NCBI GenBank assembly: GCA_004431415.1
Contig: QPMI01000489.1
Span: 55,710-119,709, forward strand
Reading direction: 5' to 3'
DNA length: 64,000 nucleotides
From: Cyanophora paradoxa
Taxonomy: Eukaryota; Glaucocystophyceae; Cyanophorales; Cyanophoraceae
How positions within the stretch are numbered: position 1 is the first letter of the stretch; every line of letters starts with the position of its first letter. The translations under genes were made by a program, and so were the position numbers. A model generated the notes under the pieces. That model worked only from the letters and a program-made list of their open reading frames with translations, did no database searches and was not told where the DNA came from. Shown here in pieces: positions 21,622 through 31,335 of this stretch.

Positions 21622-21670
21622 TGTCCGGACCTTTCCGATAATCTATATGATTCTCGAGAGGGTCCGGACA
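21622..21670. repeat. 49-bp palindromic element, copy 2
   Basis: Same 10-bp inverted ends and same core, TTTCCGATAATCTATATGAT, as copy 3 at 54409-54457 in opposite orientation. It lies about 110 bp beyond the stop codon of the split helicase gene. Confidence 0.8.
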
Positions 21671-21779
21671 CTGATTTTGGAACGCCATCTGTACATGCTC
21701 GACATTGCAAATCGATTGAGCTCAAGTGGGCGCACGACTCGTGTAAATTTGACAGACATCTCAAAGATCGGATCTAGAT

Positions 21780-23187
21780 CTAGATACGCCTGTGAACCAA
21801 CGAGTAGCAATCGCGAAAGACGGTGTACACCTCCGAAATACTCGGGGCTGCGCCTAGCGCCGCGAATGCAGCACCCTGCTGCGCCTGCCGCTCGACTGCA
21901 TCCTCAAATATGTCCTCCTTCCACGTGACGTATCTGCGCTTGCGATGTCCCAGCTGCCCGCCGTCCTCTTCGCTGAAAACGCGCCTCACTCCCATGTACT
22001 TTTCGAGCAGGTACTTGATCACTTGCCAGCACTGCTGCGAGAGCTTCTTTTGCTGTTCGGTCGTAGCATCCAAGCGAGGGCAACGCTCATCCAAACTCTG
22101 CAGTGCCGCATAGGCCTCCCGACCGTCTGCGGAGGCGAGCGCCTCGTAGGCCTCCTTCGACCAGAGGACGCGCCCCACCAGCTTGCCGTACCCCTTCCAA
22201 CCGAACAATTTCTTGAAAAGCGACACGATCTTAGAAACCTTTAGGCGCTCCGTCGAAGGCACGATCTCTTCAAGGGGCATGTCGTATTTCAGCACCAGGT
22301 GGATCGTCGCCTTCAGCGGAATCGAGTACATCGTGCTCCACATCCAAGAGACGTCATCCTCGGTCAGCTCGTCGGAACTCTTAACGAGAAATGCAGCGAC
22401 AGCTGCCCGAGTGAGCGACAGCAACTTAGCGGACTCGAGCTGCGCAAGAGATTCGCGGGATTTCCTCCACTCTTGGACGAGGTCGTTGAGCGCGGCTGGG
22501 CCGAGGACACCGGCGTTCAGCACGCTCTCGATCTCTCGCTTCTGCCTCGCCCGCTCTTGGGCAGGTGCATTCGATCCTTGGTCCTCCGTGATTAGCACAT
22601 TCATCCACGGGCAGGTAGAGAGGAGCCGAAGTCGAGCGGCGACAGCAAGGCGGCGGGTCGGCATGCCGGCTCGCCGAGTGCCGTGGTGAATTGCTTTCAG
22701 ATCCAGAAAGCGCTGCGCGTCTGCATCGTCGCTCCCGTCACTCTCGTGCCAGTGCCCGATTGCCTTCTGCACCTGCACTTGCGGTGTACGATTCTTGCGG
22801 ACGGCAACGAGCAGGTGCTCCCCCCCTGGCGGATCGCCCTGAAGCTGCTCGCGCAGAGCTCTCGCTCGAAACAGCAGCTGCACGATGTCTTCGGACTCCA
22901 GCTGTGCGGGCTCCACGTGGAAGATGCCGTAAATTTTGTCGAAGTGCGCTTCGGGAAAATCAACGCCTGCCCCGAGCGCAGATGTAGCGATCAGCACGTC
23001 GCAAGCTTTATACGCTCCCTCTTCCGATAGATCGACGGGTGAGATGCGAACGGGCCCCTCCTTGATGAAGCGACAGCTCTTCTCCTTCGCCTGACCGACG
23101 ATCAAGCCAATCACGAAGGGTGAGGCAGACTCGTCGGCCCAATCGCGTGCCGATTCCTGCGCTTGCCTTGCTAGGCTCTCTGCAATC
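21780..23187 (-). pseudogene. Origin-binding-type helicase, C-terminal part (interrupted by element 1)
   Basis: Third segment of a herpesvirus-OBP-superfamily SF2 helicase. It continues in frame from 34734. The C-terminal RecA-like domain is visible as LIATSALGAGVDFPEAHFDK (about 22990-22930), then EDIVQLLFRARALREQL, the usual place of the arginine-finger motif. The rest, to the stop at 21780-21782, is a long helical domain without a known motif. The codon at the junction is split 2+1 across element 1. No internal stop or frameshift is seen. Product of the gene as it stands: truncated. Confidence 0.85.
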
Positions 23188-23193
23188 TCCATT
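23188..23193. repeat. Target-site duplication of element 1 (left), TCCATT
   Basis: Identical to 34734-34739. Both copies directly abut the element 1 termini inside the helicase coding sequence. Confidence 0.85.
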
Positions 23194-23598
23194 AGCTCAG
23201 CACTGCGCCGTGTCTCCAAAAAAATACCCGCGAAAAAAATCAAAAACAAATCAGAAAACAAACCATTCCCAGTAACCCAATCTTGAATATCAGTAAATCT
23301 CAGTAAGCCTCAGTAACCAAAATTGAATTAATCGAAGTTATATCATAATCTCGATTAATTATATCTTATCGAAGTTATATCTTTTTTATGCGCCGTGTCT
23401 CCAAAACAATTCCCAAGAAAAACAAACCATTCCCAGTAACCCTATTCGTATTCAACAGTAATCTCAGTAAGCCTCAGTAACAAAAATCGAATTAATCGAA
23501 GTTATATCTTAAATCTTATTTATCGAAGTTATATCATAATCTCGATTAATTATATTTAATCGAAGTTATATCCTTTTCATCCGCCGTGTCTCCCATGA
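23194..23598. repeat. Element 1 left TIR, internally tandem
   Basis: Inverted match to 34331-34733. CGCCGTGTCTCC occurs at the outer end (about 23206), the middle (about 23391) and the inner end (about 23583), dividing the TIR into two units of roughly 185-190 bp. Each carries CCATTCCCAGTAACCC, CTCAGTAAGCCTCAGTAAC and ATCGAAGTTATATC blocks. Confidence 0.9.
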
Positions 23599-23599
23599 T

Positions 23600-24661
23600 T
23601 TAGCGTTTCGTTAAACCACTTCTCAAATTGTATCTCCTCCGAATTACATTACTCCGATTGGGTTTTATGCCTTCTTTTGCTACCAATCGATTCACTTTAT
23701 TCGTTTTATTAACCTGCTGAATCCGTTTTTGTGATGGTATCTTAATGATATCATCTTTATTCACCTTTTGCAATTCTTGTTTCTTAAATCTCCTCTTCAC
23801 TTCTTTTGTTTCCTCACCATCATTATCTTCAAGCACTTTGAAACGATTCCTATCAGCCTTTGCAACAGTGTAGACCTTCTGACTGAATTGCGCACCTTCT
23901 TTTTCAAACAATCCCTTTGGTTGCAAAACTCGAACTGTGTCTCCTGGTTTCACTTGATTAGTATCAGCCTCCTTTACACGATTGTTGTGAACAGTATCCC
24001 TCATGTAAATAAATAACTGTTTATCTTCATTTGTATACACTGCATTTGGAGAGTCATTTTTCAATGCAGAATGGGGACTGCTATTATACAAGTCAATTAC
24101 ATCACTAAGTAGATCGATCCATTTCGTGGTTCCCTTTGCTGTCATCGATTTTCTGAGATACTGTTTGAAAGTCCTAGTGAACCTATCAATTATCCCCAGT
24201 TTATCTCCTACTGTGATGTGGTCATCCTTTGCCACATCTGTGTATAGCATTACACCATGTTCACTGCACCAATTTCGGTATACTGCCTGGGAAAACTCAT
24301 TATCCCCAGAGAGAGCATTAACTTTGCCTGCTTCTTGCTTGAACCTATTTAAAATGCTCGGGATCTCACTGCTGTTTTTAAAAGGATAAACAAATCCTTT
24401 GCGACTAAGTATGTCTACGAAACTAAGCATTTTGAAAATGCCATTGTTGGCAGTCTGAAACCCTCTGAAATATGTTATATCGATTTGAAACGATCTAGGC
24501 TTTGCCACTATGCGAAGAAACGATTTGGGTTTCCTTGGTTTCTTGTAAATTTGCTGGAGTTCTGAGTTTTTGAACTTCTTTTTCAACTCTTTTTCATCAA
24601 AACTCACTTTTTCATTAATCAGTTTCTGCCTATACTTTTTGAATGATAATACACTATCCAT
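23600..24661 (-). CDS. Retroviral-type (rve) integrase of element 1
   Basis: 353 aa, from an ATG at 24661 that overlaps the polymerase stop as TAATG. The rve core shows FQIDITYFRG (first Asp), NALSGDNEF (second Asp) and LGIIDRFTRTFKQYL at the third catalytic position, where most rve integrases have Glu. Here it is Asp, 38 residues from the second one. An N-terminal helical region precedes it, and a chromodomain/SH3-like basic C-terminus (VKPGDTVRVLQPKG... RRRYNLRSGLTKR) follows. It inserts the linear element DNA into chromosomes, producing the 6-bp duplications. The stop codon lies only 2 bp from the inner end of the TIR. Confidence 0.88.
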   Translation of the reverse strand: MDSVLSFKKYRQKLINEKVSFDEKELKKKFKNSELQQIYKKPRKPKSFLRIVAKPRSFQIDITYFRGFQTANNGIFKMLSFVDILSRKGFVYPFKNSSEIPSILNRFKQEAGKVNALSGDNEFSQAVYRNWCSEHGVMLYTDVAKDDHITVGDKLGIIDRFTRTFKQYLRKSMTAKGTTKWIDLLSDVIDLYNSSPHSALKNDSPNAVYTNEDKQLFIYMRDTVHNNRVKEADTNQVKPGDTVRVLQPKGLFEKEGAQFSQKVYTVAKADRNRFKVLEDNDGEETKEVKRRFKKQELQKVNKDDIIKIPSQKRIQQVNKTNKVNRLVAKEGIKPNRSNVIRRRYNLRSGLTKR

Positions 24662-27600
24662 TATTGGGCGGCACAGTTACACTTAATATGAGAGAGGAAA
24701 CAATTTTTGGTAATGTGAGCCACAGCATTATTAATTCGATCTACCGAAATATCTTCAAAGTCCATGGCATTGTAGCATCGCAGGCAATGCCCATACTGCT
24801 TCCCATATCGCTGCTTGATCCAATCCCATGTGATGTAATCATGCTCATCGAATTGTCTGTTTGCTGCTCGGTCCTGATCCTTGTAAGTCGAAATCTTCTC
24901 GTTATTCTCTCTTTTCCACACTTTCCAGTGAGCCATTTCGAAATTATCATGGTAAATAACAACATCATCCAGCCTTGTGGTTCGAGTGAGAGCAACATAT
25001 AGCCACTTCTTTGAAACAAATGGCGCCCCAGTTTCGAACACGACTACCCTGTTCCCTTTGCAGCGAATCGTATCACCTTGAACAACATGGCAGGTGTTTG
25101 CGTAAGCCAGGGCGAAATGTTTGACTGCATCCCTGCTGAGAACAATCTCATCCTTCTTGTTGGCAATGTCAGCAATAATGAAACTGTCCTTTGAGAGCTT
25201 GACAATCTTGTAGACAAATCCATTATGAACTATCTTCCCACCCTTTGCAATACGAGTCTTTGCAACAACTTTGATCCCGCCAGCATAAATGGAAACATTA
25301 TCCCCGTAGTTCATTTTGTGAAGGGCTAGGTTCACCTCTGCACCCTTGCGGTTTGTATACACAATGCCTTTATCTGTCTTTGCCAATTCGTCCACAACCT
25401 TGAACCCGTACTTTGCTAGGACCTCACTTACACTCAAACCTTTCTCGAATAAATCAATTCGAATTTGCTCAACCTTTCTGCGATCTTCCTCAGTCTCATG
25501 GCGCTTGTTCACTTGGAGTAACAATTCGTTGGGGAACAGGCGATGGAGGATATCAAGGTAATACTCATCTTGATCAACACTCATATCCTGAATGGGTGGG
25601 TTCTGATACGGGTCACCTGTGGCAATGTATACCTTATCTGGGAACTGCTCATTCATGATGTGGTCCAGGGCTGCCAGTTCTCCAATCTTAAACTGACAGA
25701 TCTCATCAATAACAATGCAATCAAATTCTACCAAACCAGATGCATTCCCTCCTACGATTTCATCCATGTTCGACTCATCGATTTTGAGATGAAGGGCATC
25801 ATAGATTGTCTTCACATTTTTCAATCCTTGCTCTTTCATTTCCTTCACTCGCTTGTTGGTCGGAACAATATAGAGGGGATTTTTGAAACGCTTCCCATAT
25901 TCAACTGTCATGTGAGTCTTTCCAACTCCTGGAACTGATCCGAGAAGAACCCATCGTTTTTGTGTAGCCAGCAAATCACAAATCGCGGTTGTGTCATACT
26001 CATCAACCACAGAGTGTTTGGTATAACTGTAGTTCTCGATTTTCACAAAGTCAGTCGCTCTCTCAAACTTTCCGTAACGAATTCGTTTTGCCTCGAGGTC
26101 TTTCTTCTCACCTGAAAACTTTTTAGAAAAATTGGGGCAGCATTTCACACTGAATTTTCCAATATTCTCAAAGGCATTGCGATCGAATGACACTGGGGCA
26201 ATGGGTTCATAAGCGATCCCATAAACACAATCGGTGTTCAAAGCGAGTGGTCGGATCTGCTGTTTAGCGAGTTCGACACACTTCTCATACATACACATCC
26301 TCATAATTGACAAGAGGGTAGTGTACAATGGCATGAAGCCATCAATGAGCTGCTTTTCTGCTACCTGATTGACATAGTAGATATGGGGTTCGGTCATCTC
26401 TTCCTCACACAGAACGAACTCTGTCTCCTCATAAGTGGCAAGAGTCTCACCAAAGAGGTAAATTTTAACCTCTCCTCCGTTCTGTTTTTGGAACTCGATT
26501 GCATCGTCTCTGTTGTGGAAAATGGTGGTTTTCACTCTGCTATTTCGTTGCTTTCCAGTTTGCCCAATCGCACTCACTAAGATCTGCTTCTTATCAACAG
26601 GATCGAGGTCGCTATCTAAGATTCGAGCAACTGTGTTGCCTGCAAGGTTGGGAATGAGTTTGTAAGGTCGCAGAACCGCTTTGATGGAGATGTCATCCTT
26701 GAAATCCTCGAAATGCTTTTTGAGAACCAAACCAGGAACGACATTGTACTTGGAATCAATGATCATCCTCTTGTATCTGTTGTAGGTGTTTGCTTCATAC
26801 TCCTTTCCGTTCTTGTCTTTGGCTTTGAAAAAGTATTTGTCGTCCAGTTTCACATAATAGAAGCTGTACTCCTCGATTTGCTCTGCAGCTGTGATTGTCA
26901 CACTCTTGAAGACATCGAACTTGCTGAGAACAGGAACGAATTTGATCATCAAGGCTACAATGTAAGGGTATGCTTTGCACATATCGAACTCGTAAATATC
27001 TGTGTTGTAGCGAATTTCATCAAAGGTTTCCTCATCCACATCAAAGAGACCACGAAGGGCAGTCTGCACTCCATTCTTGAATGCATTTATGGTTTGCTCA
27101 TTGTAAGTACTCTTGTTGGAAGTGTTGATTAGAGACCTATACATATCCAGATTTAGTTTCTCGAATTTATCTCTGTACTCAGCATTCTTGAAGCTAATCT
27201 CGAAAGCTGTTTCCACATCTGTATCGTTACCAGGTGGGGTCACGACAACATCCTTATCGTCAATAGTGAAACGAATATGGGTTGCCTTTCCGATTTGGGA
27301 GAACCCAGGTTGCACCTGATAATTATGCACCACAATGAACTCTCTGAGAAGTTCATCCAGTGAACCACCATAGCAGATTCGAATGCTCGATTGGTTCTTT
27401 GGATTGTCAGACCTGACAATTCTCAGAATGTCGTCTGGATTTGTGGCAAACTCCTTGAACCTTCTTTGCTTTATAATCTTGTAACGAGAACTGAGTGGAA
27501 CATTGGTATCTTTTGGCTTGGAGCCATTGAAGGACTGTGTGAGAGCCTTAATATTGTGATTTAACAAATACATGTGACCATTCTCAATCTTCACATATGC

Positions 27601-28749
27601 AACAGAAGGGGTCAAGTGTGTGTTTCTGGTCTTGGGCAGGAAAGTCAGTTCAGGGACAGGGGTCCTGTCGTCCTTTCCAATTGTAACCATGCCTAGGCGC
27701 AGTGGGTCAAGAACCTTCTCCGAAATGGACTTGAAAGAAATGCCCCAATCATCTCCTTCAACAGGGTCTCGCCCATTCACCATCTTAAAGAGTCCGTTAT
27801 AAGACCAATCGATGCGCTTGTATTTCCCTTTGGTCTTAGCCTTCTCAAATGCTCCTCCAAACCATTTGATGAGGACATCGAAAACACACTTCCCAACCTT
27901 GAATGAGTCTCCTTTCAAGAACATTTCCTTGAATGTGGTGGCTTGGGGGTTCCCTTCGTTTTTAATGAAATTCGAAATAATCATTGGAGCGTTTGTATTG
28001 TCTCTGAGGACTTGTTCATTTCTTGGGATGTATTCTTCATTATCTGTGGTGATGACTCTTTCGATTGTCATAATATCGGGGTAGGTATCTTGCTCGATTA
28101 GTTTTAGGTAGCGGAAATCTTGATTGGTCGAGTTAAACTCGATGACTGCTGCAATAAATTCAGCAATGACAGTTCCCTCTACACATGGGAACGTATTGAA
28201 GGTGGATTGAACCAGACCGAGAGCGTTCAGAAAAGCTGCCTTGGTACACTGGATACCAAAGGGGCGATTGTTCCGAAGCCTCTTCGATTCTATATAGGTC
28301 ACACCATTCTCAGTGACCCTGTTTGCATTTGCAGGGGTCTGTTCTCCCTCTTGCAACTCACGGAAGAGTCTCACATTCAGAGTGACCATGTTTCCAGGTG
28401 AGTTTTCAACAAACTCACGAAGGTTAGCCATCATCTGCTGGAAAGGAGTCAAGCGCTTCCGCTCCTTTGCTTCGGCTGCTTTCTTGTTCTGCTTCTCAAC
28501 ATTCTTAGCGGCTCTCTCAGCCCTCTTCTCCTTCTTCTCTTGCTTGCGATACAAACGAGGCTCTACGATACCTCTCAGTGTATCTCTGATATCAATCAAC
28601 TTTGGAATTCTAATTGCTTTGAAAGTAAATTCTCTCAAGAAATAGATATCCTGCTCTCGGGTCAATTTGTCTTCTACTTTTGCTTGCATGTAGTAACCAA
28701 GAATCTCATCCTGTAAATTCTTCGAAATTCGATTACTTGGTCGAGGCAT
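24661..28749 (-). CDS. DNA polymerase B - SF1 helicase - HNH-like fusion, element 1
   Basis: The ATG at 28749 (MPRPSNRI) is preferred over the GTG four codons upstream, giving 1,362 aa. The N-terminal about 480 residues are unassigned, with a Lys/Glu coiled stretch near 75-105. The polymerase palm has motif A YEFDMCKAYP (D589) and a motif-C-like ALNTDCVYG (D840), where the usual first Asp is Asn. A helicase follows, with Walker A GSVPGVGKT (938-945), Walker B CIVIDEI (D1015-E1016) and a C-terminal UvrD/Pif1-like YVALTRTTR (about 1255). The last 45 residues form an HNH-like treble clef: CLRC, then SVDRINN-x3-H-x3-NC, then HIKC. Likely replicates the element. Upstream is an AT-rich motif shared with the next gene. 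Confidence 0.85.
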   Translation of the reverse strand: MPRPSNRISKNLQDEILGYYMQAKVEDKLTREQDIYFLREFTFKAIRIPKLIDIRDTLRGIVEPRLYRKQEKKEKRAERAAKNVEKQNKKAAEAKERKRLTPFQQMMANLREFVENSPGNMVTLNVRLFRELQEGEQTPANANRVTENGVTYIESKRLRNNRPFGIQCTKAAFLNALGLVQSTFNTFPCVEGTVIAEFIAAVIEFNSTNQDFRYLKLIEQDTYPDIMTIERVITTDNEEYIPRNEQVLRDNTNAPMIISNFIKNEGNPQATTFKEMFLKGDSFKVGKCVFDVLIKWFGGAFEKAKTKGKYKRIDWSYNGLFKMVNGRDPVEGDDWGISFKSISEKVLDPLRLGMVTIGKDDRTPVPELTFLPKTRNTHLTPSVAYVKIENGHMYLLNHNIKALTQSFNGSKPKDTNVPLSSRYKIIKQRRFKEFATNPDDILRIVRSDNPKNQSSIRICYGGSLDELLREFIVVHNYQVQPGFSQIGKATHIRFTIDDKDVVVTPPGNDTDVETAFEISFKNAEYRDKFEKLNLDMYRSLINTSNKSTYNEQTINAFKNGVQTALRGLFDVDEETFDEIRYNTDIYEFDMCKAYPYIVALMIKFVPVLSKFDVFKSVTITAAEQIEEYSFYYVKLDDKYFFKAKDKNGKEYEANTYNRYKRMIIDSKYNVVPGLVLKKHFEDFKDDISIKAVLRPYKLIPNLAGNTVARILDSDLDPVDKKQILVSAIGQTGKQRNSRVKTTIFHNRDDAIEFQKQNGGEVKIYLFGETLATYEETEFVLCEEEMTEPHIYYVNQVAEKQLIDGFMPLYTTLLSIMRMCMYEKCVELAKQQIRPLALNTDCVYGIAYEPIAPVSFDRNAFENIGKFSVKCCPNFSKKFSGEKKDLEAKRIRYGKFERATDFVKIENYSYTKHSVVDEYDTTAICDLLATQKRWVLLGSVPGVGKTHMTVEYGKRFKNPLYIVPTNKRVKEMKEQGLKNVKTIYDALHLKIDESNMDEIVGGNASGLVEFDCIVIDEICQFKIGELAALDHIMNEQFPDKVYIATGDPYQNPPIQDMSVDQDEYYLDILHRLFPNELLLQVNKRHETEEDRRKVEQIRIDLFEKGLSVSEVLAKYGFKVVDELAKTDKGIVYTNRKGAEVNLALHKMNYGDNVSIYAGGIKVVAKTRIAKGGKIVHNGFVYKIVKLSKDSFIIADIANKKDEIVLSRDAVKHFALAYANTCHVVQGDTIRCKGNRVVVFETGAPFVSKKWLYVALTRTTRLDDVVIYHDNFEMAHWKVWKRENNEKISTYKDQDRAANRQFDEHDYITWDWIKQRYGKQYGHCLRCYNAMDFEDISVDRINNAVAHITKNCFLSHIKCNCAAQ

Positions 28750-28754
28750 TTCTT

Positions 28755-28790
28755 TGTTCACTCTATTAATATATACCTACAAAAGTTTTC
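28755..28790 (-). promoter_or_regulatory. AT-rich promoter-like motif upstream of polymerase gene
   Basis: On the minus strand, TATATATTAATAGAGTGAA lies about 10-30 nt before the polymerase ATG. The 85-aa gene has ATATATTAAGAGAGTAGAA at a similar distance (29258-29276). A shared element of this kind suggests co-regulated, perhaps early, genes. Confidence 0.5.
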
Positions 28791-28990
28791 TTTAAATACT
28801 TTTATACTCGCGTCAAATTTTACCGGCAAAACCAAAAGTCTCCAACAAAATATATTTAGTCGAGGGCATTCATAAAAATAACGAAGGGTTGGCTCGATCA
28901 GCGAACTCTAAAAATAACAGAATGATTTTATTTGTGGTTCCAGCGCGGTTCCCACGGGTTTCTCAGAGCAGATCGCGCTGAGAAAAACGA

Positions 28991-29248
28991 TTAACAGAGA
29001 TATTTCGATTTGCGACCACGGTTAGAATACGGGACACCATAGAGATACTTCACAAAGCAGACTGCATTGGAAGCATAGAGACGCTGGGAACTCTCAACGA
29101 TTCTCATGGCTCTGTAACACTCATCAGTATGGTATAAATCACGCATTTGCTTTGCGAATTTCGCATTATACTTTTTTAAATATTCCTGACCTTTTTCACT
29201 TTTACGATAACGATAAGTAGCACGCTTCTGAGCCTCACTGATTGGCAT
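28991..29248 (-). CDS. Small basic protein, unknown, element 1
   Basis: 85 aa, start ATG at 29248, preceded by the AT-rich motif shared with the polymerase gene. Strongly basic N-terminal helix (ISEAQKRATYRYRKSEKGQE) and a basic C-terminus (SNRGRKSKYLC). It could bind DNA. The 349 nt between it and the next gene (29249-29597) contain no frame I can support. Confidence 0.6.
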   Translation of the reverse strand: MPISEAQKRATYRYRKSEKGQEYLKKYNAKFAKQMRDLYHTDECYRAMRIVESSQRLYASNAVCFVKYLYGVPYSNRGRKSKYLC

Positions 29249-29257
29249 GTTGTCCTT

Positions 29258-29276
29258 TTCTACTCTCTTAATATAT
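29258..29276 (-). promoter_or_regulatory. AT-rich promoter-like motif upstream of the 85-aa gene
   Basis: ATATATTAAGAGAGTAGAA on the minus strand, matching the motif upstream of the polymerase gene. Confidence 0.5.
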
Positions 29277-29597
29277 GTTAAGAAATCTTTAAGTAGTTTT
29301 TCTGTCTGTATATAGCGAATAAACTCCTGTCAAATTTTGGTCCCGATTGCAGAGCATCCAGTACGAAAGAAGATGCTGGAAAAATGATAAAGCCACCGAT
29401 ACCCAGAAGGTTCACTTGTCGGCTGCAAGTTTCTACCACTGAACCCGGTAGAACAGGTGATTAAAGTGATTTACCTATGGATATTTCACTTCGCTCTACA
29501 ACGCCTCCATAAAAATGAAGAAGTTTTGAGCCTACGGGATAGGATTGGTTACGTAGCGCTAACAATGTTTGAGAAATTATATTATTCAGATTGATCC

Positions 29598-30359
29598 TTA
29601 ACGGCGATAACCGGGTCTTATACCAAGCTTGGCGAATCCAGAGACCATAGGGGCAGCATTTGGAATCGAGTTGACTGGATCAGCCTGCGAAGTGGCAACC
29701 CGAAGGATCGATTTATTGAGGACCGGCAAATCCGTTTTGTTGGAGTCTTGGTAATCGATTGTCTTCGCAATCAATTCGGTTGGTGATTCTTTTACGACTT
29801 GAACAGGTTCGGGAATAACTTCATGGGTTACTTCTGGTTTCTTCTCAACCTTTTCCTTTGTGATTGGCTGTTCCTTGATCTTGTTTTCGTTTTTGGTCTC
29901 TGCTGCAATACCATCAACAAGACTCTTAGCATACTGATATGTTACAGATTTCAGTCCACCAGTGGTTGAACGAATAAAGTAGCGGTTGCGATGGTCTTTC
30001 TCGGAATAGGTTGAGTAGAGTCGCTCACCACCATCAAGCAGTTTCAGCAGTGTCGATGATGAGGCAACCTTGTCCTTTGTGGATGATTTGAACTGTCCTT
30101 TCTTGATTCCTCGTTTGGCTCCGGGCATGCGGTTCAGTGGGACTTGGTCAACAAGGGCATTATCATCATTACTGTTTTTCGTAGTGGCTTGGGTGAATTG
30201 GTTTCGTTCTTTATGGACTTCCTTTTCGAGGTCACCAGTTCCGTATGCAGCGAGTCCTTTCGATTTCTTATACCAGTTCCTTCCATTCTCACCATTGCCA
30301 ACATCCGCTTCAGCGGCTGGTTTGGCTAAGAAATTCTTGGGTTGAGTCTTGCGAGCCAT
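29598..30359 (-). CDS. Hypothetical protein, element 1
   Basis: 253 aa, ATG at 30359. Lys/Asn/Gln-rich N-terminus (ARKTQPKNFLAKPAAEADVG), a central ordered-looking part (LLKLLDGGERLYSTYSEKDH), a charged Pro/Glu linker, and a C-terminus ending FAKLGIRPGYRR. It sits just downstream of the penton-like gene on the same strand, which suggests a virion or maturation role. I do not recognise a family and see no protease motif. Confidence 0.6.
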   Translation of the reverse strand: MARKTQPKNFLAKPAAEADVGNGENGRNWYKKSKGLAAYGTGDLEKEVHKERNQFTQATTKNSNDDNALVDQVPLNRMPGAKRGIKKGQFKSSTKDKVASSSTLLKLLDGGERLYSTYSEKDHRNRYFIRSTTGGLKSVTYQYAKSLVDGIAAETKNENKIKEQPITKEKVEKKPEVTHEVIPEPVQVVKESPTELIAKTIDYQDSNKTDLPVLNKSILRVATSQADPVNSIPNAAPMVSGFAKLGIRPGYRR

Positions 30360-30395
30360 TTGTAATATTGAAACAAATTTATTCTACAGTATTTC

Positions 30396-31283
30396 CTATG
30401 ACCGTGAGAACGGCAGGTAGAGTCCCTCCAACTCTTTTATGACATTCTTCAATGCTTTTTTCGTCAGATCTTTATCATCTTCAGTAATCAGTTCAAGAGT
30501 CATCGACCAGTCGGTAGTAATGTCTGCTGTGGCTCCATTCCAGTAAGAAAGTCTCACATCTAGAGTCTCAACCTCAACCAAGCCATTCTGCTCGTGAACG
30601 ATCATGGAATTATTCGATGAATCATATTTTAATAGACTGCCAACCGTTTGGTCAATCTCAATTTTCGCGATAGCATTGTTATCTCGTTTGTTATTGCTCA
30701 CATATCTTCCTTTCAGTGGATCAACATGAAGAAGCAAATAGGAATTAAATAGTAGATCTAATGGCATTTCACTATCAATGTAGTGAGCATAAGTAAAGGC
30801 TCCAACTGTGACATTAGATGATAGAGGACTCGATTGGTACAGTGTGTTAGCATTTTCAAAACCACAGAAATTGGCTAAGAGTTGAGTGTTCATAGTGATT
30901 GAGAATGGAACCTCACACATGAACCTTAGAAGCAATGTTGTGGGATCATAGGTTACATAGAAATGGCGAGTGTAAGTTCCGCCACCCGCTTGATTATAGG
31001 GCTGGGATCCAATGCGAGCGATCAGATAATTCACCAGTGAATCCGGTGTATATGCACCTCGGAGGACTTCGTTGTTTCTATTCTTTGGGTTCCCAGCATT
31101 ATCGAGTGTTTGTGTGGTGAGGGTTCCTACTTCAGAGAGGTTGTAAAGATTGTGAAACATCTCAAAGTTCGTTACTCGACAGGCTCTGACCTTTTGGATC
31201 GCATAAGGGAGTCTGTATGTGAAATTAGTTGGGGTTCCATCCGATCGGTCCCTGGAATCAATATTGAGATAGTAACGCGTCAT
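30396..31283 (-). CDS. Penton-like / minor capsid protein, element 1
   Basis: 295 aa, ATG at 31283. The N-terminus YYLNIDSRDRSDGTPTNFTY followed by LPYAIQKVRACRVTNFEMFH has the same pattern as two proteins of element 2 (starting 45077 and 45105): S-x-DR-x-x-G, a beta-rich strand, NVK/IQK-V-x-x, then E with an aromatic. This N-terminal pattern is usual in minor capsid proteins of Polinton-like viruses and virophages. It is divergent from the major capsid gene with a 52-bp gap, which must hold both promoters. Confidence 0.7.
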   Translation of the reverse strand: MTRYYLNIDSRDRSDGTPTNFTYRLPYAIQKVRACRVTNFEMFHNLYNLSEVGTLTTQTLDNAGNPKNRNNEVLRGAYTPDSLVNYLIARIGSQPYNQAGGGTYTRHFYVTYDPTTLLLRFMCEVPFSITMNTQLLANFCGFENANTLYQSSPLSSNVTVGAFTYAHYIDSEMPLDLLFNSYLLLHVDPLKGRYVSNNKRDNNAIAKIEIDQTVGSLLKYDSSNNSMIVHEQNGLVEVETLDVRLSYWNGATADITTDWSMTLELITEDDKDLTKKALKNVIKELEGLYLPFSRS

Positions 31284-31335
31284 TCTGTTTAATAAAGCAT
31301 TTTAAAAATTTCTTTTGGTATTTTAAACATAAGAG

